DNA of 64,000 nucleotides from Planctellipticum variicoloris (GCF_030622045.1 NZ_CP130886.1:6766001-6830000), one strand, 5' to 3'; counted from the stretch's first letter, positions 1 to 9,194 are shown. Numbers and translations are program-made. The notes: generated by a model from the sequence alone, not told the origin.

Positions 1-643
1 CGTAACTCATCAGCACGATCACCAGGCTCTTGGGCTGCGGCAGCGTCTTGTAGGCCTCGTACAGCCGATCCGCAAACTGGGCCCGCGTCTCGCCGCGAAA
101 CTCCAGCCGCTTGCCGCCGAATGTCAGCACGCAGACGCCGTTGTCCTGGAGATACAGCTCCCACACGTCGCAGCGCTTCCGCATCTCTTCGAACGTCACC
201 AGGTGATCGACCACCTCATCCGTCTTCGCCTGCCCCAGCGCCTGAAATCGCTGCCGGATGCGGGCGATGTCCGCCGTCGACAGCCCAGGCGCATCGGCCG
301 TCCCGGGTCGCAGCCGGGCGGCGACTTCGGGATCCTTCGCGCCGAACAGCTCGCGGACCAGCGAACCGACCCGGTCCCGCTCGACCCGCAATTGCCGGAC
401 TTCCTGCTGCAGGCTGTCCGACTGCCGGACCGCCGCATCTGCCCGCTGAAGCTGCTCCCGCAGCACCGCAAGCTGATCCAGCGCCTTGAGCAGATCCGCC
501 GTCGCCGCGACGCGCTCGCTCTCCAGCCGGACCGTCTCCCGCCGGACGCTCGTCCGGATATCGAGGTACTGCGCGAAAATCACGATCAGCAGCAGGTCGA
601 GCAACGGCGTCAGTTGAAACGTGAGCCGGCGGTAAGCGGTCAT
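1..643 (-). CDS. ExbD/TolR-like protein, partial (C-terminus off window)
   Basis: The frame is open from an ATG at 643 to base 1, so the C-terminus lies outside the window. The N-terminus has a short cytoplasmic stretch followed by TPLLDLLLIVIFAQY, matching the single membrane anchor of ExbD/TolR proteins, with the usual membrane-facing Asp at about residue 16. A long coiled-coil-like segment rich in Arg, Glu, Gln and Leu follows (about residues 35-120), then a probable periplasmic domain. Its ATG overlaps the stop of the ExbB-like gene (ATGA at 640-643), so the two are translationally coupled and probably form one proton-driven membrane complex. The coiled coil is longer than in a typical ExbD. 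The family call rests on the anchor and the neighbour. Confidence 0.7.
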   Translation of the reverse strand, partial: MTAYRRLTFQLTPLLDLLLIVIFAQYLDIRTSVRRETVRLESERVAATADLLKALDQLAVLREQLQRADAAVRQSDSLQQEVRQLRVERDRVGSLVRELFGAKDPEVAARLRPGTADAPGLSTADIARIRQRFQALGQAKTDEVVDHLVTFEEMRKRCDVWELYLQDNGVCVLTFGGKRLEFRGETRAQFADRLYEAYKTLPQPKSLVIVLMSY

Positions 644-1305
644 GGGGCGGCGTCCCCTTCCGCCGCCAGCGCCAGCTCCCGCTTCGCACGGGCCACGGTC
701 TCCCGCACGTGCAGCCGGTGCTCGGCCAGCCGCCGGAAGCCCGTTTCCACGACGCTGTTGATGAACATCAGCAGCATCGCCGCCATCAGCCCGGCGAACG
801 TCGACCAGATCGCGTCGCCGAACGACTTCACGATCATGTTGACCGTCTGCGCCCCATCCGCGTCGCCGAGCTGCAGCGCCGCCCCGATCGCCAGGATCGT
901 CCCCAGCACGCCCGCCAGCGGATACGCCTCGATCATCGTCCGACAGACGTTGTAGCAGGTCTCGAAACTGTGCGACTGCAGGTAACGCCGCTCTTCATCG
1001 AGGATCCGCAGCCGCTGCGACAACGCGATGCGATCCGCCCGGCGGGCCGGCAGATCGAGGACATCGCGGACGTCGGCCAGGAACGCGTCGATCTGATCCG
1101 ACAGCCGCGACCCCCGATCCAGCACGCTCCGGTGCTTCAATTCGCGAGTAAAGCTGTCCAGATCCCCCGCCATCCGCCGCAGATCGAGTCGGGCCCAGAT
1201 CGACAGCCAGACAAACGCCAGCAGATGGACGGCCGCCACGCCGAGAATGACTAGCGTCGACAGACCGGACAGAGTCGTCAACAGTTCGACAGGAATCGAC
1301 GGCAT
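640..1305 (-). CDS. MotA/TolQ/ExbB proton channel family protein
   Basis: This 221-aa protein has three predicted membrane segments (about residues 14-34, 128-144 and 163-184). The last two fall in the conserved region containing YPLAGVLGTILAIGAAL and SFGDAIWSTFAGLMAAM, which is the TolQ/ExbB/MotA channel domain. Between TM1 and TM2 lies a charged cytoplasmic loop. I chose ATG 1305 because the upstream extension in frame is Pro/Ser-rich and not protein-like. The gene overlaps the downstream ExbD-like gene by four bases. Such pairs use proton motive force to drive outer-membrane or gliding-type machinery. The substrate here is not visible. Confidence 0.8.
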   Translation of the reverse strand: MPSIPVELLTTLSGLSTLVILGVAAVHLLAFVWLSIWARLDLRRMAGDLDSFTRELKHRSVLDRGSRLSDQIDAFLADVRDVLDLPARRADRIALSQRLRILDEERRYLQSHSFETCYNVCRTMIEAYPLAGVLGTILAIGAALQLGDADGAQTVNMIVKSFGDAIWSTFAGLMAAMLLMFINSVVETGFRRLAEHRLHVRETVARAKRELALAAEGDAAP

Positions 1306-1467
1306 GCGGTGGAATCCGGGGTTCGGGCGGAAGTGGTCCGGACCGGATTGTAGCCCGCGAGGGGATTTGGGGGGAGCGGAAGTCAGAGAGAGAGTGGCCC
1401 CGGTTGCCATTCCAATGGCTACCGGGGTCGCGAAGCGACAGGAGGAAGCCCATCTGCCACCCAGCGA

Positions 1468-1941
1468 CTAATCGGGCAACAGGCAGCAGTTCTTGACGGG
1501 ATCGTCAAGATAGCCGTTAACGAAGTCCGTGAATGAATCGAAGAAGTATTGAACCTTGAAGGCGCCGCGATCGGCGAAGACGCTTGCAACAGGAGTGAGA
1601 GCCGTCTCGTCGGCGGACAGACGAATCGCAAATGTTGGCAATCCAATCGAGTGGTCTGCGAACATGAAACAGCGACGGGCGTCCGGGAATCCTGCCGAGC
1701 AGTCCGGCCAATCCTCGGCGATGGTCACCAGTTCTTGCAGTGGCCAGAAGCGGAAGAAATCGTCGTCCCAGGTTTCGCGTTCGCCCATCCCGTTGACCGC
1801 GAGGAAGTACGCCCGCATGTCGGCCGGAAGTACCACATCGTGGCCGCATTCGAATGCTTGAATCGCGGTGACTGCCGCACCGACTGGGCGCGGAATGCCG
1901 TGTGCTTGCCATCGTTCGATCAAACGACCGAGGTTGAGCAT
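1468..1941 (-). CDS. SMI1/KNR4 (SUKH) family protein
   Basis: A 157-aa soluble protein. The region around residues 28-75 has the SUKH pattern: a short helix, LPADMRAYFLAVNG, an acidic WDDDFFRFWPLQEL stretch and then a strand. A second conserved patch, FADHSIGLPTFAIRL, follows at about residues 95-110. SUKH proteins include many immunity proteins against polymorphic toxins, but stand-alone housekeeping members also exist. No toxin gene is visible beside it, so a role in immunity is only a possibility. It lies on the minus strand between two unrelated genes. Confidence 0.7.
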   Translation of the reverse strand: MLNLGRLIERWQAHGIPRPVGAAVTAIQAFECGHDVVLPADMRAYFLAVNGMGERETWDDDFFRFWPLQELVTIAEDWPDCSAGFPDARRCFMFADHSIGLPTFAIRLSADETALTPVASVFADRGAFKVQYFFDSFTDFVNGYLDDPVKNCCLLPD

Positions 1942-1976
1942 GGAGATGACCGCCAGACGCTTGACTCGGGCCGCCC

Positions 1977-2444
1977 TCAGTCCTTCAGGTAATAATCCAG
2001 CTTCCAGTCCGCAATCCCCTTCATCTGCTCAGCCGTGCCGAAATACGTTCCGCCGAAAGGGCGGCCGGTCTTTGCGTCGTACAGCGTCAGGTGCAGCACC
2101 CCCCGGTGCTTGATCGTCGTCTTGAGCTCGAAGTCCTGCAGGCCCGACGCGACGCTTGCTTCTTGAGCGGCGTCGGTTTCCTCGCTCCCGCTCCCCTTCG
2201 TCTGCGTGAGATACAGGCAGAGCTTCGCGGCGGATTTGCTGTCGAGCCGGACCCGCCCCTTCACGACGACGGTGTCCCCCTGTTCCAGTTGCGGCGACGT
2301 GGCGCGAACATCGGTGATCTCGATCACGTCCCCGTCGCGGTAGAGCTTCGGGCCGAGCGTCGTTTCGACCGGCGACAGCTTCGGCGGGGCCGCCCAGGCG
2401 GCGGACGTCAGCACCAGGAACGCGACGGCCAGGTTGCGGGTCAT
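1977..2444 (-). CDS. Secreted protein of unknown function
   Basis: A 155-aa protein with a clear Sec signal peptide (about residues 1-18, likely cleavage after AWA). The mature part is mostly beta-strand-like, with a segment DTVVVKGRVRLDSKSAAKL that resembles an immunoglobulin-like or C2-like fold. No enzyme motif is seen. It ends 35 bases upstream of the SUKH gene's start on the same strand, so the two could be co-transcribed. Function unknown. Confidence 0.6.
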   Translation of the reverse strand: MTRNLAVAFLVLTSAAWAAPPKLSPVETTLGPKLYRDGDVIEITDVRATSPQLEQGDTVVVKGRVRLDSKSAAKLCLYLTQTKGSGSEETDAAQEASVASGLQDFELKTTIKHRGVLHLTLYDAKTGRPFGGTYFGTAEQMKGIADWKLDYYLKD

Positions 2445-2778
2445 GGGTCGGACTCCTCGTCAATTCGGGGAAAGATGTCGCCGCGAGAGTACGGTGCACC
2501 TGTGCGGTATGCTGCACGGGATCGCCGGAGACGTCAATCCGGATTTCGTCGGGGACGGTGGAGCCGATCGAGATTGCGATTCCCGGCTCATCGGACGCGG
2601 ACTCTCATGGGCCCGACCGCAATGCGCACTGACCTGTCTCGGAAGGGCGGCGCACTCCTCGAAACCGCGCCAAGTCTTGGCCGGCCACTCCCGCCCGACT
2701 ACGATGTCCCCGGGAACTTTGCGGTCTCGCCACCTCTCGGACCCGGCAGACCGCGTACTGCTTGAAAGGGACAGGAAG
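2445..2778 (+). other. Gene-free divergent intergenic region
   Basis: This 334-base gap separates the divergent starts of the secreted protein (minus) and the PQQ-propeller protein (plus). The plus frame stays open through it, but the encoded stretch is Arg/Pro/Ser-rich and precedes a clean signal peptide, so I do not count it as coding. It presumably carries both promoters. I see no strong -35/-10 pair. Confidence 0.5.
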
Positions 2779-4059
2779 ATGGTGCATTGGCTGACCAGAT
2801 GCGGCGCGGCAGCAGGCGCGGGGGCTCTCCTCGCAGCCTCCGTCGCGCACGCCGACTGGCCGACGTTTCGCGGCGCGGACCGGACCGCCGTCTCCCAGGA
2901 GAAAGGCCTCCTCCAGGAATGGCCCGCCGCCGGCCCCCCCCTCGCCTGGAAAGCCGTCGGCGCAGGCCGCGGCTACTCCAGCCTCGCCATCGCCGACGGC
3001 AAGGTCTACACGCTCGGCGACGGACTCTCGACCGCCCCTGACAAGGACGAATACCTCCAGTGCTACAACGCCGACGACGGCAAGCTGATCTGGAAAACGA
3101 AGACCGGCCCCGCCTGGAACGAAGGGAAGGAGTCCTGGCAGAGCTCGCGCAGCACGCCGACCGTCGATGGCGATCGCGTCTACGTCCTCAGCCCGGCAGG
3201 AACCCTCGTCTGCTGCGACGCGGCGACCGGAGCCGAACAGTGGCGTCAGGATCTCAAGGCCGAGTTCGGCGGCAAAAAGGCCGACAACTGGGGTTACAGC
3301 GAATCCGTCCTGATCGACGGCGACAAGCTCATCTGCACCCCCGGCGGCGAGCAGACCACGCTGGCCGCCCTCAACAAGCTGACCGGCGAACCGATCTGGA
3401 AAACCGTCAACCCCGGTGACCGCGGCGCAGGGCATGCCTCGGTCGTCATCTCCGAAGTCGGAGGGGAGAAAGTTTACGTCCAGTCGACCGGCTCCGGCCC
3501 GCTGGGCGTGCGCGCCAGCGACGGCAAGCTCCTCTGGCAGTATCCCGTCGATCGCACGACCGCGATCATTCCCACCCCCATCGTCCGCGGCGACCTGGTC
3601 TTCTTCGTCGCCGGGTACAAACGCGGCGGCGCCTTGCTGCAGCAAGTCCCGGGCGCCGACGGCGCCGTCGAAATCAAAGAGATCTATCCCCTCCAGACGC
3701 GCCTGGCCAACAAGCACGGCGGCGTCGTCCTGTTCGGCGACTATCTCTACGGCGACTCCGACGACGCCGGCATCCCCTACTGCGCCGATCTCAAGACCGG
3801 CGAAGTGAAGTGGCAGAAGCGGGGTTCGGGCAAAGGGTCCGCCTCCGTCGCCGCCGCCGACGGCCGGCTCTACGTCCGTTACAGCGACGGCGTCGTCGCC
3901 CTGGCGAAAGTCGGTCCGGAAGGCTACGACGAAACGGGCTCGTTCAAAACCCCCGGCAGCGGCGACCGTCCGAGCTGGGCTCATCCGGTGATCGACGGCG
4001 GCCGGCTCTACCTCCGCGAAGGGGACGACATCCTCTGCTACGACATCCGTCAGAAATAG
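2779..4059 (+). CDS. PQQ-binding-like beta-propeller protein, secreted
   Basis: A 426-aa protein beginning at ATG 2779, preceded by an AGGAAG ribosome site. Residues 1-26 form a signal peptide (cleavage probably after AHA). The mature protein starts with DWPTFRG, the usual opening of planctomycete PQQ-like proteins. Repeated blades follow, such as DGKVYTLGDG, DDGKLIWKTKTG and DGDRVYVLSPAGTLVCCDAATG, extending to the C-terminus. Proteins of this group are periplasmic propellers related to BamB or quinoprotein dehydrogenases. Dehydrogenase active-site features are not evident, so a binding or scaffold role is as likely as catalysis. Confidence 0.85.
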   Translation: MVHWLTRCGAAAGAGALLAASVAHADWPTFRGADRTAVSQEKGLLQEWPAAGPPLAWKAVGAGRGYSSLAIADGKVYTLGDGLSTAPDKDEYLQCYNADDGKLIWKTKTGPAWNEGKESWQSSRSTPTVDGDRVYVLSPAGTLVCCDAATGAEQWRQDLKAEFGGKKADNWGYSESVLIDGDKLICTPGGEQTTLAALNKLTGEPIWKTVNPGDRGAGHASVVISEVGGEKVYVQSTGSGPLGVRASDGKLLWQYPVDRTTAIIPTPIVRGDLVFFVAGYKRGGALLQQVPGADGAVEIKEIYPLQTRLANKHGGVVLFGDYLYGDSDDAGIPYCADLKTGEVKWQKRGSGKGSASVAAADGRLYVRYSDGVVALAKVGPEGYDETGSFKTPGSGDRPSWAHPVIDGGRLYLREGDDILCYDIRQK

Positions 4060-4093
4060 GCCGTTCCAGGCAACCACGATCTCCGAAAAGAAT

Positions 4094-4132
4094 CCGGGCC
4101 TCCAGCAGTCATTGCGACTGCTGGAGGCCCGG
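4094..4132. terminator. Perfect 17-bp hairpin between convergent genes
   Basis: CCGGGCCTCCAGCAGTC (4094-4110) pairs perfectly with 4116-4132 around an ATTGC loop. It lies between the ends of the plus-strand PQQ gene and the minus-strand lipoprotein gene, so it probably stops transcription from both sides. The U-tract is weak (TCCTGTT), which lowers certainty. Confidence 0.7.
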
Positions 4133-4163
4133 TCCTGTTACCAGCCAGAAGTCCCGACGCAGA

Positions 4164-4643
4164 TTACTTCTTCGCCCTGCGCGGGTCTTCCTTCTTTTCG
4201 AGATCGAAGTCGATGGTGTTCTTGCCTTTGACGACGGTTGCCGTCAGACCGGAATTCTCCAGGTCGCCGTAGACCTCCGAGATTAACGAGATGGGGGCGG
4301 CGTCACCCTTGATCGTGTCTTCCGGCAACCCTGCGCCCCCCGTCGGCTGCGTGAAGGCCGTGATCATCACCTTGAAGCGACCCAGGATTGCGCCGTCGTT
4401 CGTCGTATACGTGCCGAGAGTGTAGTGGCCGTCGGCATCAAGATTCCCCTGCGCCGACGGCCCGCCCCCTTCCGGCACGAACAGGAGCGATCCGGTGGGG
4501 ACCGGAGCGCTCTCAAACGTCACCGTCCCACTGACCGGAGCCGTCGGCAGACGACCGTCGCCGCCGCAGCCCGAAACTGTCAACGCGAGGACAACGCTGG
4601 CGAGCGCGCTCAGCGTCCGACCAGAACCAGAACATGCAATCAT
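4164..4643 (-). CDS. Lipoprotein with carboxypeptidase-regulatory-like domain
   Basis: A 159-aa protein with a lipoprotein signal ending VSGC (lipobox; Cys about residue 26). The mature part has PVSGTVTFESAPVPTGSLLF and then GNLDADGHYTLGTY, the pattern of the transthyretin-like carboxypeptidase-regulatory fold that is abundant in planctomycete surface lipoproteins. It sits 78 bases downstream of the DUF1559 gene on the same strand. The same gene order recurs at 38011-39772. This suggests the pair is a functional unit, with the pseudopilin-like protein and a lipoprotein made together. Confidence 0.75.
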   Translation of the reverse strand: MIACSGSGRTLSALASVVLALTVSGCGGDGRLPTAPVSGTVTFESAPVPTGSLLFVPEGGGPSAQGNLDADGHYTLGTYTTNDGAILGRFKVMITAFTQPTGGAGLPEDTIKGDAAPISLISEVYGDLENSGLTATVVKGKNTIDFDLEKKEDPRRAKK

Positions 4644-4721
4644 CGATTCCTCAGTTCCAGGGATGAAAGAGCATCGTCAGGGCGATGCGGAATGAATCGA
4701 ACAGCGGTTCGGAAAGCGAGA

Positions 4722-5684
4722 CTAAAACTCGCCGACGACTTCGCCCTTGCCGCGAGTCCCCAGGCTCTTGAGCAGCCCGAGGTCGATGTTCTCGCTGATG
4801 AACCGGACCGAACCGTCACCCATCAGGAACTGCGCTCCGCCGGTGTGAAAGCTGGTGTACGGCGTATTGTTCGTGGCAAACGTCCCGCGGAAGTTGATCG
4901 GGAGTTGAATGTTCTTGCTGTCGATCGTCAGCCGCTGACTACTGTCTTGATACCAGTAAATGCCCCACGTCCACGGCTGAATGCCGCCCCAGCCCGTCTT
5001 GATGGCCGCAGTCCAGCCCTGCGAGGAAGAAGATTCGCCGAGCAGGATCGTGTTCGAAGAACCGTCGGTAATATCGGTAATGCGGGTGACGCTGTGGGGA
5101 TACATGATGCCGGTGTTGGCCCACTGGTAGTTCGCCGCGTCCGAAGGATTGGTGATATCTTCAATCCGGCCAGTGCAGGCCCGGTAGTGCAATGCTCCCT
5201 GCTGCGAAGTCCACGTGAAGCTCGTGATATCCGGACTGCGATTGCCGAGTGCTGACGACGGGCACGCCAGCACATTCACCGGCCCCCAGATCGGATTCGA
5301 ACCATAGTTGGGCGCGGTATCGAGCCGCCACGGCGAGATGCGAGAGATCGGGTTCGGATCGAACTGCTGCATCGCCTGATACCGGGGCGCTTCGTCGAAG
5401 TACGGGAACAGCTTTGGCGCCCAGCCCATATGGTATCCGCCGTTTGGCCAGCCGGGCGTGGGGTGGCTTCCGTTCGGGAACTTGTCGTAGACGTCGTGAT
5501 AGTTGTGGAACGCCAGCCCGAGTTGCTTCAGGTTGTTCTTGCACTGCGTCCGCCGAGCGGCCTCGCGCGCCTGCTGCACCGCAGGGAGCAGCAACGCAAT
5601 CAGAATGGCGATAATCGCAATCACCACCAGCAGTTCAATCAGCGTAAAGCCTCGGCGTTTTGGAAATCGTGGCGCAGTTGTCAT
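4722..5684 (-). CDS. DUF1559 pseudopilin-like protein (copy 1)
   Basis: A 320-aa protein with the type IV pilin-like N-terminus [20 protein letters not shown] (prepilin peptidase site G|F, Glu at +5), followed by [17 protein letters not shown], the DUF1559 signature. The C-terminal part contains [20 protein letters not shown], the conserved end motif. These proteins occur in dozens of copies in Planctomycetota and are thought to form surface or pseudopilus-like structures. Their function is not established. The next gene downstream is a lipoprotein, as for copy 2. Confidence 0.9.
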   Translation of the reverse strand: MTTAPRFPKRRGFTLIELLVVIAIIAILIALLLPAVQQAREAARRTQCKNNLKQLGLAFHNYHDVYDKFPNGSHPTPGWPNGGYHMGWAPKLFPYFDEAPRYQAMQQFDPNPISRISPWRLDTAPNYGSNPIWGPVNVLACPSSALGNRSPDITSFTWTSQQGALHYRACTGRIEDITNPSDAANYQWANTGIMYPHSVTRITDITDGSSNTILLGESSSSQGWTAAIKTGWGGIQPWTWGIYWYQDSSQRLTIDSKNIQLPINFRGTFATNNTPYTSFHTGGAQFLMGDGSVRFISENIDLGLLKSLGTRGKGEVVGEF

Positions 5685-5848
5685 GGGCAGGGATCCTGAA
5701 ACGGGATGGGACGGAATAATGGCGGGAGACGCCGTGATCCAAACGCAGCGTCTTCAACCTGCTTTGGACATGCATCTACCATGCCAGATATGAAGGCAGA
5801 CAGGAAGAGGCTGCTTTGGAGAGCTCGGCGCGAGAGCGATGCAACGAA

Positions 5849-5877
5849 TTGATATCACAGCGGTTACGGGTTTTCAA
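5849..5877 (-). promoter_or_regulatory. Candidate sigma-70 promoter for DUF1559 copy 1
   Basis: On the minus strand, TTGAAA (5877-5872) and TATCAA (5854-5849) are separated by exactly 17 bases. This lies about 165 bases upstream of the DUF1559 start. The rest of the 316-base gap (5685-6000) shows no gene. Confidence 0.4.
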
Positions 5878-6000
5878 AAACGGCGGAGTCTTGCCCGGAA
5901 ATTGACACGGAATCCATATTCCGAGCCAGACTTTCGCGACGCGCGAGCGATCGAACCTGCACAACTCCAGTGCAGTCCTGCGAGCCGAAAGACGGATTCG

Positions 6001-6504
6001 CTATCGCGCGATCAGGCAACGCGGACTCGCCGTCCGCAGCCGCTCCAGCGCCCCGTCTGAGACCGTCGCCTCAATCAGACTCAGCGAAGCCAGCGATCGC
6101 AGCTCCGCGATCAGCTCCAGATCCGCATCGCTCAACGCCAGTCCGTTCAGCGACAGAAACCGGAGCCCCGGCACAGTTCGCAACGCCGCCAGCGAAGCCC
6201 CCGCCGCCCCCGAGTACGAGAGATCCAGATTCTCCAGCGAAGCCCGCCCCGACAGAATCCCCGCGTCTGCGTCGCGATAATTCCCGCCCACGGTCAGCGA
6301 CTTCAAACGCGGCAAATCCGCCAGCGCGCCGCGCACATTCTCAGTCAGCGGACACTGCCTCAGATCGAGCGACGAAGCATCGCCCCGCACATCGATCTGC
6401 ACCGTCGCCCCGGCGGCGCGCAGCGTCTGGATCGCGCGCTGCTGCCGGGGGTCGGAGCTGCATCCCGCAACAAACAGCATCAGGAGCAGCCAGCCGGCTT
6501 TCAT
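6001..6504 (-). CDS. Leucine-rich-repeat lipoprotein
   Basis: A 167-aa protein with a lipoprotein signal ending VAGC (Cys about residue 15). The mature part shows short leucine-rich units, for example LADLPRLKSLTVGGNYRDAD, ASLENLDLSYSG, VPGLRFLSLNGLALSDADL and LRSLASLSLIEATVSDGAL. The DadAgi/sDadLe style units resemble the LRR type common in planctomycetes. No catalytic domain is present, so a binding role at the cell envelope is the simplest reading. It follows the TPR gene on the same strand with a 34-base gap. Confidence 0.7.
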   Translation of the reverse strand: MKAGWLLLMLFVAGCSSDPRQQRAIQTLRAAGATVQIDVRGDASSLDLRQCPLTENVRGALADLPRLKSLTVGGNYRDADAGILSGRASLENLDLSYSGAAGASLAALRTVPGLRFLSLNGLALSDADLELIAELRSLASLSLIEATVSDGALERLRTASPRCLIAR

Positions 6505-6538
6505 TTCGCGCCCCGTCAGCCATCAACCCGCCAGATCC

Positions 6539-6856
6539 TCAATGCCCGCCGTTCATGATCCGGGCCCGCGCCAGCGCTTCTTCCGCCTCGGGAATCTTCC
6601 CGCAGCGCTGATAGATCACCGAGAGCTGCGTGTAGGAAAATCCATCGTGTGGTTCCAGCTCCACAACCTGCCGCGCATGATGGATAGCTTCATCCAGCCT
6701 GCCCAGCTTCTGCAGATACACAGCCAAGGCCGAATGACTCACCGTATGACCCGGATCGGCGGCAATCACCTCCTGCAGTTTCAGCACGGCTCCCGCCAGA
6801 TCCCCGAGGTCCTTCAGCTTCACAGCAGCATCATACATTTCGTCAGACGTGGACAT
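6539..6856 (-). CDS. Small tetratricopeptide-repeat protein
   Basis: A 105-aa protein built from about three TPR units (DLAGAVLKLQEVIAADPGHT, KLGRLDEAIHHARQVVELEP, RCGKIPEAEEALARARI). I chose ATG 6856 because the longer upstream reading is Arg/Ser-rich and not protein-like. There is no signal peptide, so it should be cytoplasmic and act as a protein-protein adaptor. The partner is unknown. It is probably co-transcribed with the LRR lipoprotein downstream. Confidence 0.7.
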   Translation of the reverse strand: MSTSDEMYDAAVKLKDLGDLAGAVLKLQEVIAADPGHTVSHSALAVYLQKLGRLDEAIHHARQVVELEPHDGFSYTQLSVIYQRCGKIPEAEEALARARIMNGGH

Positions 6857-7020
6857 CCCCGCAAATCCCCCAGTCGTTTGGACTTCGAACCTCTCCCCAT
6901 CATAGGCAGGTCCGGGCGACCTTCCAACCGCACGGTTTCTCCCCGCCCGGAGCCCGGTTTGCGCCCGGGATCCGCAAACTCGGTTTGCGGCAAATCGCAA
7001 GGTGGAGTAGCCTGTCACTC

Positions 7021-7062
7021 TTCCGGGATCGCATGCAAGGGCGTGCAGGGCCGATCCCGGAA
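7021..7062. repeat. Inverted repeat upstream of the DUF1571 gene
   Basis: TTCCGGGATCG at 7021-7031 is matched by its reverse complement at 7052-7062. The structure sits in the 296-base divergent gap between the TPR and DUF1571 genes. It could be an operator or simply one of the dispersed palindromes of this genome. Confidence 0.4.
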
Positions 7063-7152
7063 CTGGATGTCGTCTGGCAAACCCGGCGAAACAGTGGCCT
7101 GCCACCTTCAAATACTGTCGGTGGTGCGCCGATCCCGATGAGGATGGATTCG

Positions 7153-8037
7153 ATGCGGACCTCTCCGTTTTCAAGGCTCGATGCCGCCGCCCGCCCGCGG
7201 ACTTCGGTCGCAGCACTCGTCGGTTTGACGTTCACCCTGTTTGCGTCCACGGACGCCTGCGGACAGCCCCTGCGACGGCCGCGCGCCAACCAGACCGCCT
7301 CCTCCGTCGCCGAGCAGGTCAAACCGGGAACGACCGCCAAAATCGACGAGAACCATCCGATCGTCCCCCTGCTGGAACGAGCCTACGAAAGCCGCAAGGC
7401 GCTCGACTCCGTTCAGGACTACGAGGCGGTCTTTTCCAAACGCGAAATCGTCGGCCGGAAACTGCTCGCCAGCACTCTCAACCTCAAAATCCGCGAAGAA
7501 CCCTTCTGCGTCTACCTGAAGTTCGTAGACACTGGCAACGCCGGCCGCGAAGTCCTCTATTTCTCCGGTCGCAACGACGGCAAGCTGCTCGTCCACGAAG
7601 ACGGCGTCTCGCGATTGCTCGGAACCTTCAAGTTCAAGCCCGACGACAAGACCGTCATGGCCGAGAATCGCTACCCCATCACCCTGGTCGGCATGCGGAA
7701 TCTGGTCGACAAGATCATTCAGCAGTGGGAGTTCGAAGGTCAGTACGGCGAAATCGAAGTCCAGCACCGACCGTCATCCAAGCTCGACGGCCGCGAGTGC
7801 GTCGTCCTCGAATCCACCCATCCGCAGCCGCGCAATCAGTTCAAATACCACCTCACCCGCCTCTGGGTCGACAACGAAACCAAGTTCCCCGTCCGCGTCG
7901 AGCAGTATCAGTTCCCGACAAAAGCGGGCGAAGCCCCGCAGATCGTCGAGGAATACACTTACACCAAAATCCGCATCAACCTCGGTCTCGACGACCGCGA
8001 ATTCGACCCGAAAAACCCCAAATACAACTTCCCCTGA
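7153..8037 (+). CDS. DUF1571 family secreted protein
   Basis: From ATG 7153 (AGGA eight bases upstream) this is a 294-aa protein with an N-terminal hydrophobic export segment (VAALVGLTFTLFASTDACG). The rest matches the DUF1571 pattern: LDSVQDYEAVFSKREIVG near the start of the domain, EPFCVYLKF, YFSGRNDGKLLVHE, and a late VDNETKFPVRVEQYQFP segment. The fold resembles the LolA/LolB-like lipoprotein-binding barrel, which is an inference from the strand pattern. Starts at 7138 and 7144 in the same frame are possible. It is probably periplasmic. Function unknown. Confidence 0.75.
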   Translation: MRTSPFSRLDAAARPRTSVAALVGLTFTLFASTDACGQPLRRPRANQTASSVAEQVKPGTTAKIDENHPIVPLLERAYESRKALDSVQDYEAVFSKREIVGRKLLASTLNLKIREEPFCVYLKFVDTGNAGREVLYFSGRNDGKLLVHEDGVSRLLGTFKFKPDDKTVMAENRYPITLVGMRNLVDKIIQQWEFEGQYGEIEVQHRPSSKLDGRECVVLESTHPQPRNQFKYHLTRLWVDNETKFPVRVEQYQFPTKAGEAPQIVEEYTYTKIRINLGLDDREFDPKNPKYNFP

Positions 8038-8185
8038 TCCCCCGGTCGCACTCCCGTGCGGCTTCCCCCACCGGGATGTAGAATCGCGGCGGCGACCGGC
8101 AGGTCTCGTCGCCGGGTCGCCTCCACGGATCGATTTCCGCAGATCGCCCCGCCCCTGCCGTCGCGCACGCGGAAAGGGACGCGCC

Positions 8186-9037
8186 ATGCTTGTCGCGGAA
8201 ACCGTCGACCAGGTTCGAATCGCAGTCCGCTCGGCCCGCGCCGCCGGCAAGAGCGTCGGTTTCGTGCCGACCATGGGCGCCCTGCACGCCGGCCATCGCA
8301 GCCTCATGGACGCCAGCCGCCGCGAATGCGACTTCCACATCGTCAGCATCTTCGTGAACCCGACCCAGTTCGGCCCCCACGAAGATCTCGCCCGCTATCC
8401 GCGCCCCCGCGACGCCGACCTCGAACTCTGCCGGACCGCCGGCATCGATCTCGTCTTCTACCCCCCCGTCGAAGTCATGTATCCGCCGAACTACCGCACG
8501 TTCGTCGAAGTCGCCGGACTGTCTTCCCTCCTCGAAGGCGCCGTCCGCCCCGGACACTTTCGGGGCGTGGCCACCGTCGTCACCAAACTGCTGCTGATCG
8601 CCGGAGCCGACCGCGCCTACTTCGGACAGAAAGACTACCAGCAGCAGACGATCATTCGCGTGATGGTCAGCGAACTCAACCTGCCGACCGAAATCCGCGT
8701 CTGTCCGACGCTGCGCGATCCCGACGGGCTCGCCATGAGCAGCCGCAACGCCTATCTGACCCCCGAACAGCGCCAGGCCGGACTGTCGCTCTCCCGCGCC
8801 CTGCATCTCGCTCAGCGGATCGTCGACTCCGGCGAGCAGAGCGTAACCACCATCGAACGGGCGATGCACGAAATCCTCGCCGGAACCCCCGGCGTCGAAC
8901 CCGACTACGCCGTGCTGCGGCATCCCGACACGCTGGAAGAATTGACCGAAATCCTGCCAGCAATGGTCGCCCTGATCGCCGCCCGCGTCGGAACCACCCG
9001 GCTGATCGATAACCAGGTCCTGCAAGTTGAACTTTAA
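8186..9037 (+). CDS. panC: Pantothenate synthetase
   Basis: This 283-aa enzyme joins pantoate and beta-alanine with ATP to make pantothenate, the vitamin precursor of coenzyme A. The diagnostic motifs are all present: PTMGALHAGHRSLM with the HxGH nucleotide-binding signature, NPTQFGP, YFGQKDYQQ, and MSSRNAYL in the KMSKS-like position. The length fits the family. No panB or panD is adjacent. It lies about 150 bases after the DUF1571 gene on the same strand. Confidence 0.97.
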   Translation: MLVAETVDQVRIAVRSARAAGKSVGFVPTMGALHAGHRSLMDASRRECDFHIVSIFVNPTQFGPHEDLARYPRPRDADLELCRTAGIDLVFYPPVEVMYPPNYRTFVEVAGLSSLLEGAVRPGHFRGVATVVTKLLLIAGADRAYFGQKDYQQQTIIRVMVSELNLPTEIRVCPTLRDPDGLAMSSRNAYLTPEQRQAGLSLSRALHLAQRIVDSGEQSVTTIERAMHEILAGTPGVEPDYAVLRHPDTLEELTEILPAMVALIAARVGTTRLIDNQVLQVEL

Positions 9038-9194
9038 ACCGTCTGACGAAGCTCCAGACGTCAAACGCCAAGTTCCAAACAGATTCGACCACCCACGGGC
9101 GGGTTGATTGCCGACCATACCTTCATTTTTGCCATTCCTCGTCTCCGCGCCGTTGCGTTCCTCTTTGCGTGAGATCTTCCTCATCGCACCAACA

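Noticed and set aside
2605-4077. 490-codon minus-strand frame across the PQQ propeller gene
   Set aside because: Antisense shadow: Ala/Val/Gly/Asp-rich with no domain, while the plus frame has a signal peptide and propeller blades.
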